Assembly: GCA_003024175.1 (NCBI GenBank) | Contig: MDYQ01000193.1 | Location: forward strand, 1-53,205 | Source of the DNA: Planoprotostelium fungivorum | Taxonomy: Eukaryota; Evosea; Variosea; Cavosteliida; Cavosteliaceae | Length of the DNA stretch: 53,205 bases | Reading direction: 5' to 3' | Shown: positions 32,747 to 44,294 of the stretch, piece after piece | Numbering within the stretch: the stretch's first letter is position 1 | Layout of the letters: each line of letters opens with the position of its first letter | The notes under the pieces: model-generated | The model's input: the letters and a program-made list of their open reading frames with translations, nothing else | The model's database searches: none | What the model was told of the DNA's origin: nothing | Made by a program: the position numbers and the translations under genes

Positions 32747-33937
32747 CTACGTCAGCGCTTCGTCACCGACGGCGGCGACACACAAGACGTCTAAAGGATC
32801 GAACCGTGGTGGTGCATGTGTCTCTGTTCCCTCTTCTTCTCTCTTAGGTGATGACATTCTTTGTCCCTCTAACGCTTGTCTCTGTCATCTCATCAGCATC
32901 CCTCCATGGATGATCATGTAATGCGCGATCTGATTCGAGATCTGATTCGAGATGATGATGATGTTCACATCACCTCCTTTGCCAGAGCTTCTTCTGCACT
33001 CATCTTCAAGACCGCCTCTGCCAACAGATCATCCACGTTCTCTCCCTTCTCTTGCACATCCGTTATCCCGTATTGATTCTACCCCCGTCAGTCATCATCA
33101 ACGTCGACACCCCCTCACCAGTATGTTCTGGAGGCTGGAGCGAGTCAGCACTTGCGGCCCCTTCCGTCGACGTTTATTCGTCGACCTAGTCCAAGTCTGA
33201 TCGTCTTCACTGCTGTCATCACTCTCTGGATATTCTTCCTCGCTCGATTCCTCTATCTTGGGACTGTCACCTGCTCGACTCGTGTCAATCTGACGGGTTC
33301 TAAATATAGATCTGACACCTTCTCTCTTTCGTGGCGTTGTCTTTGGTCTCGGTGTCGTGGATGGTGGGTTGTGATGAGTCTGTGTCGATTCGTTCGTTTC
33401 GGTCGGTTGAGGCAGTGGGTGTTTGCGTGGTCTACCACGTCGTCGCTGAGATGATGAGATGGAGTTTGTGTTTGAGAGGGTTCACCTTGATGGGGGTAGG
33501 GTTGGGAGTGGTCGATTCAGTGGATGGAGGGGGTTTAGATGCTTCACGATTCACCTCTGCATCAGTTTCTGCATCTAAAAGTGATGTTGGGTTCGCATCG
33601 TGTTTCTCTGTACAGGTGTCTGAGAGAGGTGAGAAAATTTAAAATAGAGGCGAGGTTGGATCACCTGCGTTCTCGTGTATCTTTACAGAGGCATCATGTA
33701 TGAGGCTGGGGAGGGAGTTAAGCTCCTCTTTGGTTGGGCTGTTGGAGTTGGAGACTACTTTTACCGTTATATCCTTCTCTTTGGAGCTATCTATCACATC
33801 ACCCCCGGACCTAATCGTTTGTCATCTCGATTACAAATAAGAGGTGAGGCTCACATCGAAGACGAATTTGTTTCCCCTTCTACTTGTGGACGGTTGTTCT
33901 CCTCGTTCAAGTAGGCACATTTTATCCATTTCTTCAT
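32747..33937 (-). CDS. AT-hook nuclear protein, low complexity
   Basis: The model starts MKKWIKCAYLNEENN (33937) and ends DEALT and TAG at 32747-32749, with about five exons. One exon begins RRRGRPRKHP, a canonical AT-hook (RGRP core) that inserts into the minor groove of AT-rich DNA. It is followed by Thr/Pro-rich sequence, a basic patch, an acidic serine stretch (EESSEEEYPESDDSSEDDQ), a second basic cluster (NKRRRKG) and a short helical piece (VDDLLAEAVLKMSAEEALAK). No other domain is seen, so a chromatin or transcription role is inferred from the AT-hook and NLS-like clusters alone. Intron positions were fixed by frame for the first three junctions. Confidence 0.6.
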
Positions 33938-34336
33938 TTCAGCCTGTTGGGCTCGTCATTCCAGCTCTTTGATAACTGTTACTGCTTGTAAAGGGCATAC
34001 CTTTCTTTAATTTATAGAAGATGGCAAAGATGGTTGATGAGATCAGATGTCCTCTGTGACGTTGATACCACAGTTTGAGCTGCTGTCGGTGTTTTTTATA
34101 GTGCAGGCGCGTGCGAAGTACGTTGGATGTTACAGTTGTAATATTTCTGATTCGTCGTGTCTGTAGCGTCTACAGTATCACGACTATCTCTGATATTAGG
34201 GCACACACAGGTGGTGTCGATGTGCCTGATGAGGTGTCCGTAAGTCCTAGAGAGAAAGAAAGCGAATAGAAATGTATGGCCAACCCCTCCTTCTGGTTAG
34301 ACCCACAGTTATCTACAACGCTACAAAATTGGGTTT
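33938..34336. other. Intergenic region, about 400 nt
   Basis: It lies between two minus-strand genes and should contain the promoter of the AT-hook gene. I see no coding exon. One ATCTACAAC motif copy is near 34312. Confidence 0.4.
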
Positions 34337-35058
34337 CTATTTGGCAATTTCATCTTCCAGCTCGATCCTTTTCGTTATCTTGTCTAATGACCTCCTCGTA
34401 CCGTTCGTGTTTCCGTTGCTTCCTGACATCGACCTTCGTGTCCTTGTCGCCTCCTTCAATTTGATCTTCATGTGCTTTCCCGCGGTCAGCATGATGATGG
34501 AAAACCCTGTGATATTTCAGTTCTTTCTTCTATCACTGCACGTGATGTGATCATGAGAGATCGATACAACGATTCGATCAGATAACGACAGAAAACATAG
34601 GGAAGGAGGATGTGATCGCTCACCGTGTCCGATGAAAAGGATCCAATCTGCCTCCGTTTGAAGTCCACCCGTCATGGCACCAGCTAGTTGAACCGAAAAG
34701 TTGATGATGCAGTTGGCCAAGCAGAGAGTGAAGAGAAGACCCCCACTGTGCGATTCACCTTCGTATAATGTGAGAGCGGTAGCTCCTTTCAAGAGAGAAT
34801 CGGTGATGATCTTGGCACCTAACAATCGAACGACTTCGGTAGATGCTGGAATCACAATCAGAAGAACTGCTCTCTAAAGCCATGATATACAGACGTATAT
34901 ATTCACTCACACGAAGAATATGCAGGATGGTTGTAACTCCCCAATAGAACGAGCTTGCAACCGTATAGTCCAGATAAGATGGCGACGATGCCAAGCCACA
35001 GCTGAGCACCAGATATCTTGGAAGAATTCTTTCTGATTTGGCTGCTAGTCGATTCCAT
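34337..35058 (-). CDS. Multi-pass membrane protein, unknown function
   Basis: The start MESTSSQIRKNSSK is followed by hydrophobic spans LWLGIVAILSGLYGCKLVL and, after an intron, FLLIVIPASTEVVRLLGAKI, then SGGLLFTLCLANCIINFSVQ. A polar basic C-terminus ends LDKITKRIELEDEIAK and TAG at 34337-34339. There are four or so exons; the first junction (SS|F) and the last (ISQ|IKLKEA) restore frame. About four TM helices are expected. There is no family I recognise, and no transport or enzymatic motif is visible. Confidence 0.55.
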
Positions 35059-35317
35059 CCCGTTCGTGTTTGATGTTCGAGTCCGTTCGCGATGCAAACC
35101 TTCGCTACAAACCAGTGTGACCCCATTGTAGATCACATGAAATTTCACACATCACCCGCCCCCAGAAATATCTCCCACGCTGTCAGAACCTCCGTGCGAT
35201 GAAAAGTACTCCACACTGGAATATCTAAACTCTACATACCAGAGGTTGTCTTAAGAACACTGACACACGATCGTATCTATACAGTGGTGACGGAAGAAGA
35301 TTCATTCAATTTCATGT

Positions 35318-38300
35318 TCATAGAGAGCGTGTGTCCGGTGTCCCGTAGTACTCGTAGTTGGTATCGTCCTCTCCACTGATCTCTATGGGAGCCGAAGATC
35401 CACTGTCTGAGCCTCCTTCCATCATCTCTCCGTTCAAAATCGATGGAAATCCTCCCAACAGCGCGTTGTAGATGCCCACAAAGTTCATCCTCTCCCCCGG
35501 CTCTCTCTTCCAGCAGGCCAATAAGATATCGTACACCCTCTCAGGACATCTCAGTGGTCTAGGCAACCGATAGTCACCCTGGATGACCTCTCTCAGGACG
35601 TCACTGTTCGACATACCAGGGTAGGGTGAGTGTCCCTGGGAGTAGATCTCCCATCTACAACGAGTCAGAGTGGAAGAGAGAACGACTCACGTTGTGACGG
35701 CGAAGGACCAGACGTCTGATTTGTGGGTGTTGATGCCTCTCTCGATGACTTCAGGGGCACACCATTTGAAGGGAAGGACCTTCGTGTGTTGATTGTAGAT
35801 TCCATTCTCCCTCGACATTCCAAAATCGGATATCTGCATCATGATGTGAGTGGATGATGTGGTTTTCATCGATGATGTGAGTGGATGATGTGGATGGATG
35901 TCACCTTGACGACACCACCACCATCGATGAGAAGATTTCTCGCGGCAAGATCTCTGTGGAGTACTCCCATCGTCTGCAGGTACGTCATACCCTGTTCTCT
36001 TCAGTCTCTCCATCTACAACCCGCCATCACCTTGGCCACATCGAACACCATCCTGAGCAGTGCGTTATCACCCAATTCTCCAAAGTTGTGGTAGAGGTAC
36101 ATGTCTAAGCTGCCCCCACAGACATACTCTAAGACCATGTACAGATGCTGCTCGTCTGGTCGATATACGCCCAGTAGCCGGACGATATTCGGATGATTTA
36201 ATTTCTGTAATAGGGCGATCTCTTCCTTCCAGCGGAGATCTTGTGATTTTCGATTGGCCTGTTGTAGATGAATGGTGATTTCCCTATGAAATCTACGGAT
36301 CTGGCGCGTTGTAGATGAGTGACTCACGGAACTGTTCTTCGTGCTCTTGAGGGCAACTGGAGTGCCTTCCCACGTTCCCTTGAAAACTTCACCGAAATAT
36401 CCAGCACCTGTCGTATGTCACGTGACGTCATCATCCATCTACAACTCACCGATCTTCTTCCCCACTTGAACTCCCCTCAGCACCAGATGATCGAAATTGA
36501 GCAGCTCTACCTCTTGTACTTCCACCTTCCCTCTCTTCTTCCTCACCAAGTAGGCAATGATGCCCAATACAGTGGACAGCAAGGTGACAGTGACTATGAT
36601 GACGGCAGCTACCTTCTTACGATCCATGAGATCTTGTGATGCCTCCACACAAGAGAAGACGTCCAGCTGGTGGTAGCTCACTAGACCAGACGGGCAGTGG
36701 ATGGTGTCCAGTTGTAGATTGCCTGAGATGGTCGACGTCGACTCCAAGAGTACTCCGTGGTCGGACAATTCGTCATCGATGGTGGTCAACCTTCCGGTTT
36801 CTACGTAGATGTCTCTACCTCCCTCCTTTGCCTCGTTGTAGACGAAGGAATTACCTCGTGTGATGACGTCATCGCCCGTGACGCTGATGGCTCCTCCCTT
36901 TCCGTCCGCATGATTCTCCGTGAATTCGTTGTCGGTGATGTAGATTGTCCGATCTACAACCAGCCTCTTCATTCTGCCGGCTCGAATGTATATGGCACCA
37001 CCCATGTAAGCTCGATTGGAAGACATCGTGTTGTGTGTCAGGTTGACTTGTCGACCTCCTGAGATGTAGATCGACCCCCCGTACATTCCTTCGTTCCCGT
37101 GAAATTTCGTGTGGTGGATGTTCGTGTATCTACAACGCCCGGTGATGCTGATGACACCCACTACCGCATGATTGTGTTGAAATTGTGAGTTGTAGATGGA
37201 GAGAGCATCGAGGTCTCCTTGTATGGATACAGCTGACCCCTCAGCCGTGGCTGTGTTACCACTGACGTTGACAGACACGATGGTGACAGATGTCACGTGA
37301 CCAGAAGGTACCAAATGAAAGAGGGTACCTCTTGATCCGGTGTTGTCGATGGATGTGACTCGTTGTAGAACGACGGATTTTCCGCTGACGGCCGTGATGA
37401 CGCCAGAAGATACGGTTGTACAGGAATGAAACTCGGAGCCTTGTACGGATAATTCCTGGAAATTTTCGGCGCTGATGGCCGAGCCGAGGGTCGAATTACA
37501 GTTGAAAAATCGGCTGTCTACAATGCTCGCGGGTCCGATGGGGTTGGTGATGTACAGGGCCCCTCCACTGTTCGATGCCTGACACCCGTCGAAGGTGGTA
37601 GATTTCACTGAAATTTCTGATCCGTCTACGTACATACCGCCTCCGTACGAGCTCTTCGTGGCTCCTCTGAACAGGCTCTGCTCGATGTAGATGGTGAAAA
37701 ATCCAGTGGAGTAGATGCATCCTCCTAGAGGTGACTCGTTGTGGATGAACGTGCAGCCGCTGACGGTGAAGGCGAGCAGATGGTTTACCATCAGAGCCCC
37801 GCCGAAATTTCCGGCACGATTTCGCTCGAATCGAGAGTTGTAGATGGAGAGATTCGCCAGAGTGAAGGAGGGGTTAAGTGTGGACTCTTGTACGATCACG
37901 GCACCCCCTTGCTGGTCCACAAAATTTTCCAAGAAAGTGCAATTGGTGATGTTCAATGGATTGCGTCCACTCATGACAGCAAGTCCGCCGCCCAGCCCAG
38001 CGTTGTTGCTGAGAAAATGGCAATTTTCCTGGAGATGTCATCGAAATTTCGTGGTCGAATCGACTCACCAGCTGGATGGAAGTGGTCGTTGTAGATGTAC
38101 TGATGAATATGGCACCCCCTCCCAACGCACCACGGTTGCGAGTGAAGGTGGAGTTGTAGATGATCAGATCGTTGAGACACGCTTCGATCTCTATGGCTCC
38201 CCCTGCCGTATTTCCCACGTTGTCGACAAACGTTACATTGTCGACGATGAGACTTCCATAGAGTTGACCCCGCTGCACGAATGAGTGGGGAGATTACGTC

Positions 38301-41074
38301 ATATGACGTCATCACCAGTTGTAGTGCGCCACCCATGAGATTGGCAGTGTTACTGGAGAAGATAGTGTTTGTGACGGAAATATCGCGTATAATTCCCGTA
38401 GACGTGTCCAACATGATGCCACCCCCACTCTCTTGTACAACGTTCTCCGTGAAACTGTTCGGGTCATTCGAAGAAAAACAATAAATGGAAATAAATGGAT
38501 GAGAGATTCACCTGCAGTCGTGTACCTTGAGTGATGTCATGAGAGAATAAATGGCACCACCACTCCACGACTTTCCACCCTCAAATGAACAATTGGTGAG
38601 TTGTAGACCGTCAGATTGTTCCGCAAAGATGAATCCACCCCGGTTGCTATTACCTTGTCGAAATACAGAGTTGTAGATGGACCCATTTTGATTCTTGTAC
38701 ATGTACAGCACCGATCCATCCCCAGACGAAATCGAGTTGTAGAATCTCGTATTGTTCAACTGTTCCACGTCATCCCGTGAGATTCCGGTGAAAACACACC
38801 GTCACGCTCGCCCCCTCGGTAGCCTGTATGTTCCTCGTAAGATTCCAAAACTCCACGTCTTCCAGATAAAAGTCGACACCGTCGTCGACAAAGATGAATG
38901 GACCCGTCGACGTTGCATCCACCGTCAGGGTGGGTCGGATGAGGTTGATCGTCAATCTCCGGTTCGATATTTTCCTGAGTAGATAGGATGGATAGCACAG
39001 GTAGGGCCCGATGCGTACGGTAAATGTACTCGACAGACGATCCGGTGAGAGGTTGAAGAAGGTGGCCGATTCTGGCGGGAAAAAAGTGTCTTGGCGGGAA
39101 TCGATGGTACGGGCTGCCGCCAGGGGTAACCCCGGGTCGATTCCATTGTACGTGTTCCCCCAGCTGTACAGATCCCCCCCGGTTGATATGGCAACGCTGG
39201 TGTTCGATCGACCGCTCATCCACGAGTTGGTGACGTACACTACGTTGCCAGGGTCGGCTATGTTGTTGTCCAGAAAAGTCGTGTCCATACCGGTGACTCT
39301 CACGCGGTCGATGTAGACACGACCGAAGCCTCTCTCCTTCTCGGTGCAGACGAACAGAGATGTACTCGAAAATTGAGAGCGGGTGACGTTGAGGGTGTGA
39401 CCTTTCGCCGAGGTCTGTGACAGCACGTACGGCCGGTTACGAAAGGAAGAGTCCGTAAGTGTGACGTCGCCTCCACCTTGGATATCGATGACAGCTTCTT
39501 GCAACTGACAGGGGGGCACGGTGGAGAAGATATCGTGTACGGTACCATCCATGTTGGTCGATTGGAAGAGTACTCTGGCATCTTTCGTCTCCAATTTGAA
39601 TGAAGTGCAGCTGCCCGTGACATGATTCAGTGTGAGGTTGATCTGTGGGGAAGATCTGGATGATTCAGTCGGAAATTCGACGAGATGTCGTCGGTATCTG
39701 AAATTTCGATGACATTTCACCTCGATATGATGAAGGGCATGCCGATCAATACGTTGTGTATGGCAATGTGACTGAGTTGAATGTCACCTACACCATCTTC
39801 GAAGATGAAGAGGCAGTCGATCAATGAGACGACCTCCGTGTCGTACGTCAATCCTACTCCCTCGATGGAGAAAGATTCGACGTAGCTGATGAACCGAATG
39901 GGCTGATTACACTTGGCATCACCGTGATTGATTCGATTGGATAATTGGATGGAGAAGGTGGACGTGTTGATGTCCATGCGGCCCAGACTGTTGAGGGCTG
40001 ACGAGTCGTCAGGGAAATTCGGATGAAATTTCGATGGAATCTCTCACTCCTCGCGGCGTTGTCGGGGGTGAGATGGAAATTGTCCATTCGGGGTAGTACG
40101 TACAGTGGATCCACCGACGTAACTCCGTCGAGAGTTATGTACAGACCCACTGCCGTGGGTGGCATGTCAAAAGTACAAGACAGTTGGATCGAACTGACAG
40201 GCGTACACGACAACGTATCGTTCGCTTCTTGTACGTCTGCCGTGACGCTGGCTTGGTCGATGTTCGTCCCAAAGATTTGGACCGCCCCGGACCCCACCGT
40301 CACGAATGATTGGTCCAGGGTGAGACATTGCATGGTGAAGTTGAAGTGGCTGCTGCAGGTGTAGTCGTTGGAGCGAGTGGGTTCTTCATCGTGAATCCAA
40401 GTCCAGGAGTAGGTGTCGTAGCGGATGTCACAGACGATGGATGTGTTGAAGATGTAGCGGTTGCAGCCGCCGAGACCTCTTATTTTGTCGGTGTGTTTCG
40501 TGTCCATGCTGAAATGAGTGAGAAATGGAGGTGATGTGATGATGTTCACCTGACGATGTAATTGCCATAAGAATCCCAGTAATTGTTAGAAGTGGTTGGT
40601 TTTGCGAGAGAGATGGTTCCCCCAACAGTGAGGGGAGAATGAAAACAAGCCGTGCTAGATGGATTACATGATAATGATGTTGCAACGGGTATCAGAGAAT
40701 TATTTGGGTTTGTGTATGTATCTCCCAGAGTTCTAAAATATGTAAGCGTTTCCTTATGATATGATGATTGGATGCCAACTGACCCGCAGGGACGCCAAAG
40801 ATAGACGTTCGGTTCGTTATCAGAATTTGCACTCCATGGGTTATACTTGCTATCAGAACTTATCAGATGTGATGCGATGATGTCTATCGATCGATCGATT
40901 TCGGAGGACTTACAAAGTGTTGATGTCTTTGAATTGTGATATATCGTAGTACAATCCACTCGTGAGATCGGTATAAGGAGGACACGAACTATCGTATGCC
41001 AGGATGATCCGAAAACATACGAGCAGAATCGATGTGATGCTGAACCATGTCTTTAGAAAGACGAGTTCTATCAT
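35318..41074 (-). CDS. Receptor tyrosine kinase with MRH-like, TIG-like and beta-helix ectodomain
   Basis: The ATG at 41074 opens a signal peptide (FSITSILLVCFRIILAYDSS). A cysteine-containing N-terminal module follows (SGLYYDISQF; CNRYIFNTSIVCDIRYDTYS; CSSHFNFTMQCL) that resembles an MRH/ATG27-type lectin fold. Next is a TIG-like stretch (VQIFGTNIDQ). A long series of parallel beta-helix repeats then spans about 39700-36700 (N.S.Y.NSxFxxN.A..GGA type), where several coils read IYNS. The TM helix AAVIIVTVTLLSTVLGIIAY leads to the kinase: GAGYFGEVFKG, VALK, LHRDLAARNLL, ISDFGMSR and VLPFKWCAPEV. HRDLAARN and KW.APE are tyrosine-kinase-specific, and all catalytic residues are present. The tail has two candidate phosphotyrosines (TNYEYYG). 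More than 15 introns; stop at 35318-35320. Continuity of the ectodomain exons is inferred from frame and pattern. Confidence 0.78.
35655..35690 (-). repeat. Family A intron whose motif supplies the 3' splice site
   Basis: The kinase frame is restored (AVTT|WEIYSQG) only if the intron ends within the shared motif, at CGTTGTAG, leaving ATGGGAG in the exon. The intron is 36 nt. This shows that the common core contains a usable acceptor. Confidence 0.6.
35992..36030 (-). repeat. Introner-like intron, family A (receptor kinase)
   Basis: This 39-nt intron begins GTGATGGCGGGTTGTAGATG and ends GAACAG, between FDVAK and GMTYLQTMG of the kinase domain. Here the acceptor lies downstream of the shared core, unlike the intron at 35655-35690. 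Confidence 0.7.
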
Positions 41075-41225
41075 ATCCTCTGTGGTTCTCGCATGCGCTG
41101 ATGTGTGTTTGCCGTGAAAACTGGTGCGCTTTACCCACCAACAGAAAATAAAAGTCGACGTTTTCAGATTTACTTGAAACCTGACAGCCTGACATAAGAC
41201 AGAGACACGATGAGAACCACCATCT

Positions 41226-43926
41226 CTATTTCAGACTCTTTATCGTCAGTTGATCTTCTCTCTCCAGCTCTGACTTCTTCGATCGAATTTCTTTCAGCTC
41301 GTATTGCTTGACGGCCCTCTGCGATGATCTGTCCAGAGAGTAGTAGGTCTTGATGATGTCCAACAAGGTGAACAAAACTCCCGCCAAAAGTGGACCAAAG
41401 AAGGCACCGACGACACCGTAGCTGTTGATGCCCAGCATAGCGCTGAGACTCACGTAATACGGATTTCCTGTGAAATTTCAGTTCAACACACCGTACGGTA
41501 CGTACCAGGTATCCAAGAGAAGATGAGAGGCTGTATCCAATAGGTGGCTGACACGTGCATGACAGCCATCACGGCTGCCTGTAGCCACCTGTCGACTAAA
41601 AATAGATACACACTGGCAGGTAACCACAACAACCAAGTTCCCAGGAAGGGAATCTGTACAGATGAGAAGAATTGTACGTTGAAGATGACTCACCGTAGAC
41701 AAGAAGGCAGAAATGGCGGCAAAGATGTTCTTACAATCTAACTCTGCGAAATAAAAGGCGAGGAATGTGACCCAATAGTGCAACGAGCCCACCGCTGTCG
41801 ATGCGATCAATCTACAACGAGACGTTAGATGTTCGCACCCAGGGTACAGAAGAAGATCTTTCCGATGGAAGATCTGAGTGAATCGTAGATCTTATTTTGC
41901 TCCTCTTCCGTGAACGGACTCAACTCCCTCAATTCACTCCAAACGATCTTGTTGTTCTGTTACCCCGTCAGCCATCTACAACCAGACAAAAGAAACGTCT
42001 TCACCTGTACGACGTAGAAGAGGAGACTGATGAAGATGATGATGGAGAACAAGATGTTTCCCAGATTGTGGACTAAAAATAGAGCAGATTCAAAGAAGAT
42101 GTTGATGTGTGATCCGATGATAGTGATAGCCTCGGCCGCTCGTGATTTGAGAGCACCGTAGCTCACTTTCAAATCGAACCCCCACGATTTCGTGTATCTA
42201 CAACGATCGTGAGTATGGAGATCTCGTTGAAAACTCACTCGTTCATCCTCCGTATCAGCGTGGAATTCTCGTAGTTGTGCAGGAAATCCTCCAAAATCTC
42301 ATTCATCGATCTACAACGCTCTCACCTGCAGCTCGTTCTGCGTTTTGAGGTAACCAGTGATTCTGGACGTTGCCTCTGTGCTCTCCAAGAAACAATAATG
42401 AGTCCACCAGTAGAGAGGTAAGACGACCGCTGCTATGATGGCCCAGATGAGAAACATGGTGATGAGATAGTCTCTCTGTCCGAAGAACAGAGCGAGGTAG
42501 AGGAAATTGAAGCAGGGGAGGATGATGAAGACCAAGCTGATGAAGATAGGGACGGGTACGGTGATGAGAATGAGGAGGGAGATGACTTGTACGGAGACGA
42601 ACAGAGACCATATCATCAGATTTTTCTGGATCTACATCAGATCGACGTCGATCGATGCATCGTCGATGAGATGTACATCGAGGAGCGATAGTATCGATGT
42701 GTGATGGATGTGACGTCGATGTCGTGATGATGAATCACCATGAATCGACTGGTCCTCCTCTTTGCAAATAACCTCTGACACTTGTAGTCCATCCAATTCA
42801 ATCTGTCTGATATCCAGTCCTTGACAAATCCTAACGGTAAACCGAAGAGGAGGGCCAACAGCCTACAAGGGAAGATGAGAAAAAAATCTCGTTGTAGATG
42901 AATCACCCGGGGGTAAGGTAAGGTGAGATCATGTTGTAGTTATGGTAGATGGTGAAGTAGAAGACAAAGATGACGCCGATGACAGCCAAACTCATGAAGG
43001 AAACGTCTCGTATGGTTGTCTTTCTCTCATCCATTCTCAATTTCTGTCCCTCTTCAGGTGAAATTGTTTAATGATCTCATCCGATAGACGCGATCACGGC
43101 ATGGTGATGATCTCGATGATCATAGACGATGAAAGACTCACCCTTTCTCTCTCGACCAGCTCTCTCCTCTTCTTGATGACACATTTGTGATGAGAATACC
43201 TCCTCCATGCATCGAAGCATATCTTTTGTATTCCCCTCGTGTCTCCCTTCCTCACGCAGAAATTAAACTCTTTGGCCGATCGGATGATGATGGGTATGTT
43301 CTGTCCTACGCTTGAGAAGAAGATCGAAATAGAAGAGAATAAATTGTTCTCACGGGAAGGTCCTCTATGGATTCGATTGGGGTGATGGCTTGTACTTCTT
43401 GTGATGAAGTCTCGTATTCTGTGTGGGGCTCTCTCGGTTCTTCTATCGATTGATTCATGTCTGCGAAACCTGGACAGATGAGATCGGATGATGATTTCGG
43501 ATCGCCCAACCTTCTGCCAATTGCTGCTTCGACCACTCGACAGAAGCACGAAACATCTGTGACATCTTTGATATGGGAGACTCGATCACGGTGGAGAAGT
43601 TCATGCCCTCTATCTGATCGTTGTATTCTTCATCCGAATGTTGCTGTCAATCTTAAAAGCGATACACCCGTAGATTTACCTCTTCGATCGTGAAGTTGAC
43701 TTGTCCATTATCGTTTTGCTGTCAAAATGAGTTGTCATGTGATCAGCGATTGAGCTCACTGATCTCCGTCGAAGGCGAGGATTATATCGATAGCTGGAAT
43801 AATTGTTAGGAACACCCTCTGGCTGACCGAACAACAGATCCTTAGAAGAGGTATCTGAATCATCTGTAATCGTCAGACTTGAGATATTGGCAGACGTATA
43901 GACACAAAATACGTACATTCAGTCAT
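41226..43926 (-). CDS. TMEM245 / AI-2E-type multi-pass membrane protein
   Basis: The start MTEYDSDTSSKDLLFG (43926, with an intron after codon 3) is followed by a soluble N-terminus. Many hydrophobic segments come next (VISLLILITVPVPIFISLVF, LITMFLIWAIIAAVVLPLYW, LFSIIIFISLLFYVVQ). The C-terminal block INSYGVVGAFFGPLLAGVLF is followed by a basic tail. The G-x-x-G-x-x-x-GP-x-L pattern near the end is typical of the AI-2E/TMEM245 transporter-like superfamily, whose eukaryotic members have uncertain function. About ten introns are present, several with CGTTGTAGAT next to the donor (about 41810, 42193, 42308). The assignment is by topology and this motif only. Confidence 0.6.
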
Positions 43927-44294
43927 GGTGTCGGTGTGGGGTGCGATTCAATGCTGTAGGACTGATCGCATCAAAGTAGATCCGAAATAATTGTTGTGAA
44001 TTTCGTATTTTCACGATATTGATTTGACATGAATGAAAAGTTGTAGTGTTACCTTCCATCACTATGATGATGATGGAATGGAGTGAGCGAGGGATAAAAT
44101 GGGTCGTTTGACATTTTAGATGGTGAAAGTCGAGCTGACACGAACAGAACCCTCATTTTATGGGACAATACAGCGAAAGACACATCACCTGTGATGATTC
44201 AATGGAATGAACAATCTACGTCGGCTTTCTGATCTATTGCTATTTTTTTCCCTGCCGAGTGTTTTCAAATTTCGTGTGGTGGTCGAGCTTTCCC

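Noticed and set aside
32876-33200. Plus-strand frames rich in Ser/Pro/Arg
   Set aside because: They are antisense to the AT-hook protein exons, whose frames splice consistently on the minus strand.
36700-38770. Regularly spaced GTTGTAGAT as a CRISPR-like or DNA-repeat array
   Set aside because: The spacing follows beta-helix coils in a coding exon and intron starts elsewhere, not a uniform repeat-spacer pattern. The genome is eukaryotic.
43676-43918. Separate small gene MYVFCVYTSANISS...
   Set aside because: The first part is the first intron of the TMEM245-like gene and the rest is its second exon, as shown by MTE|YDSDTSS frame continuity.
41226-43926. ABC or MFS transporter
   Set aside because: No Walker motifs and no MFS signature. 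The C-terminal GVVGAFFGPLL pattern and topology fit TMEM245/AI-2E better.
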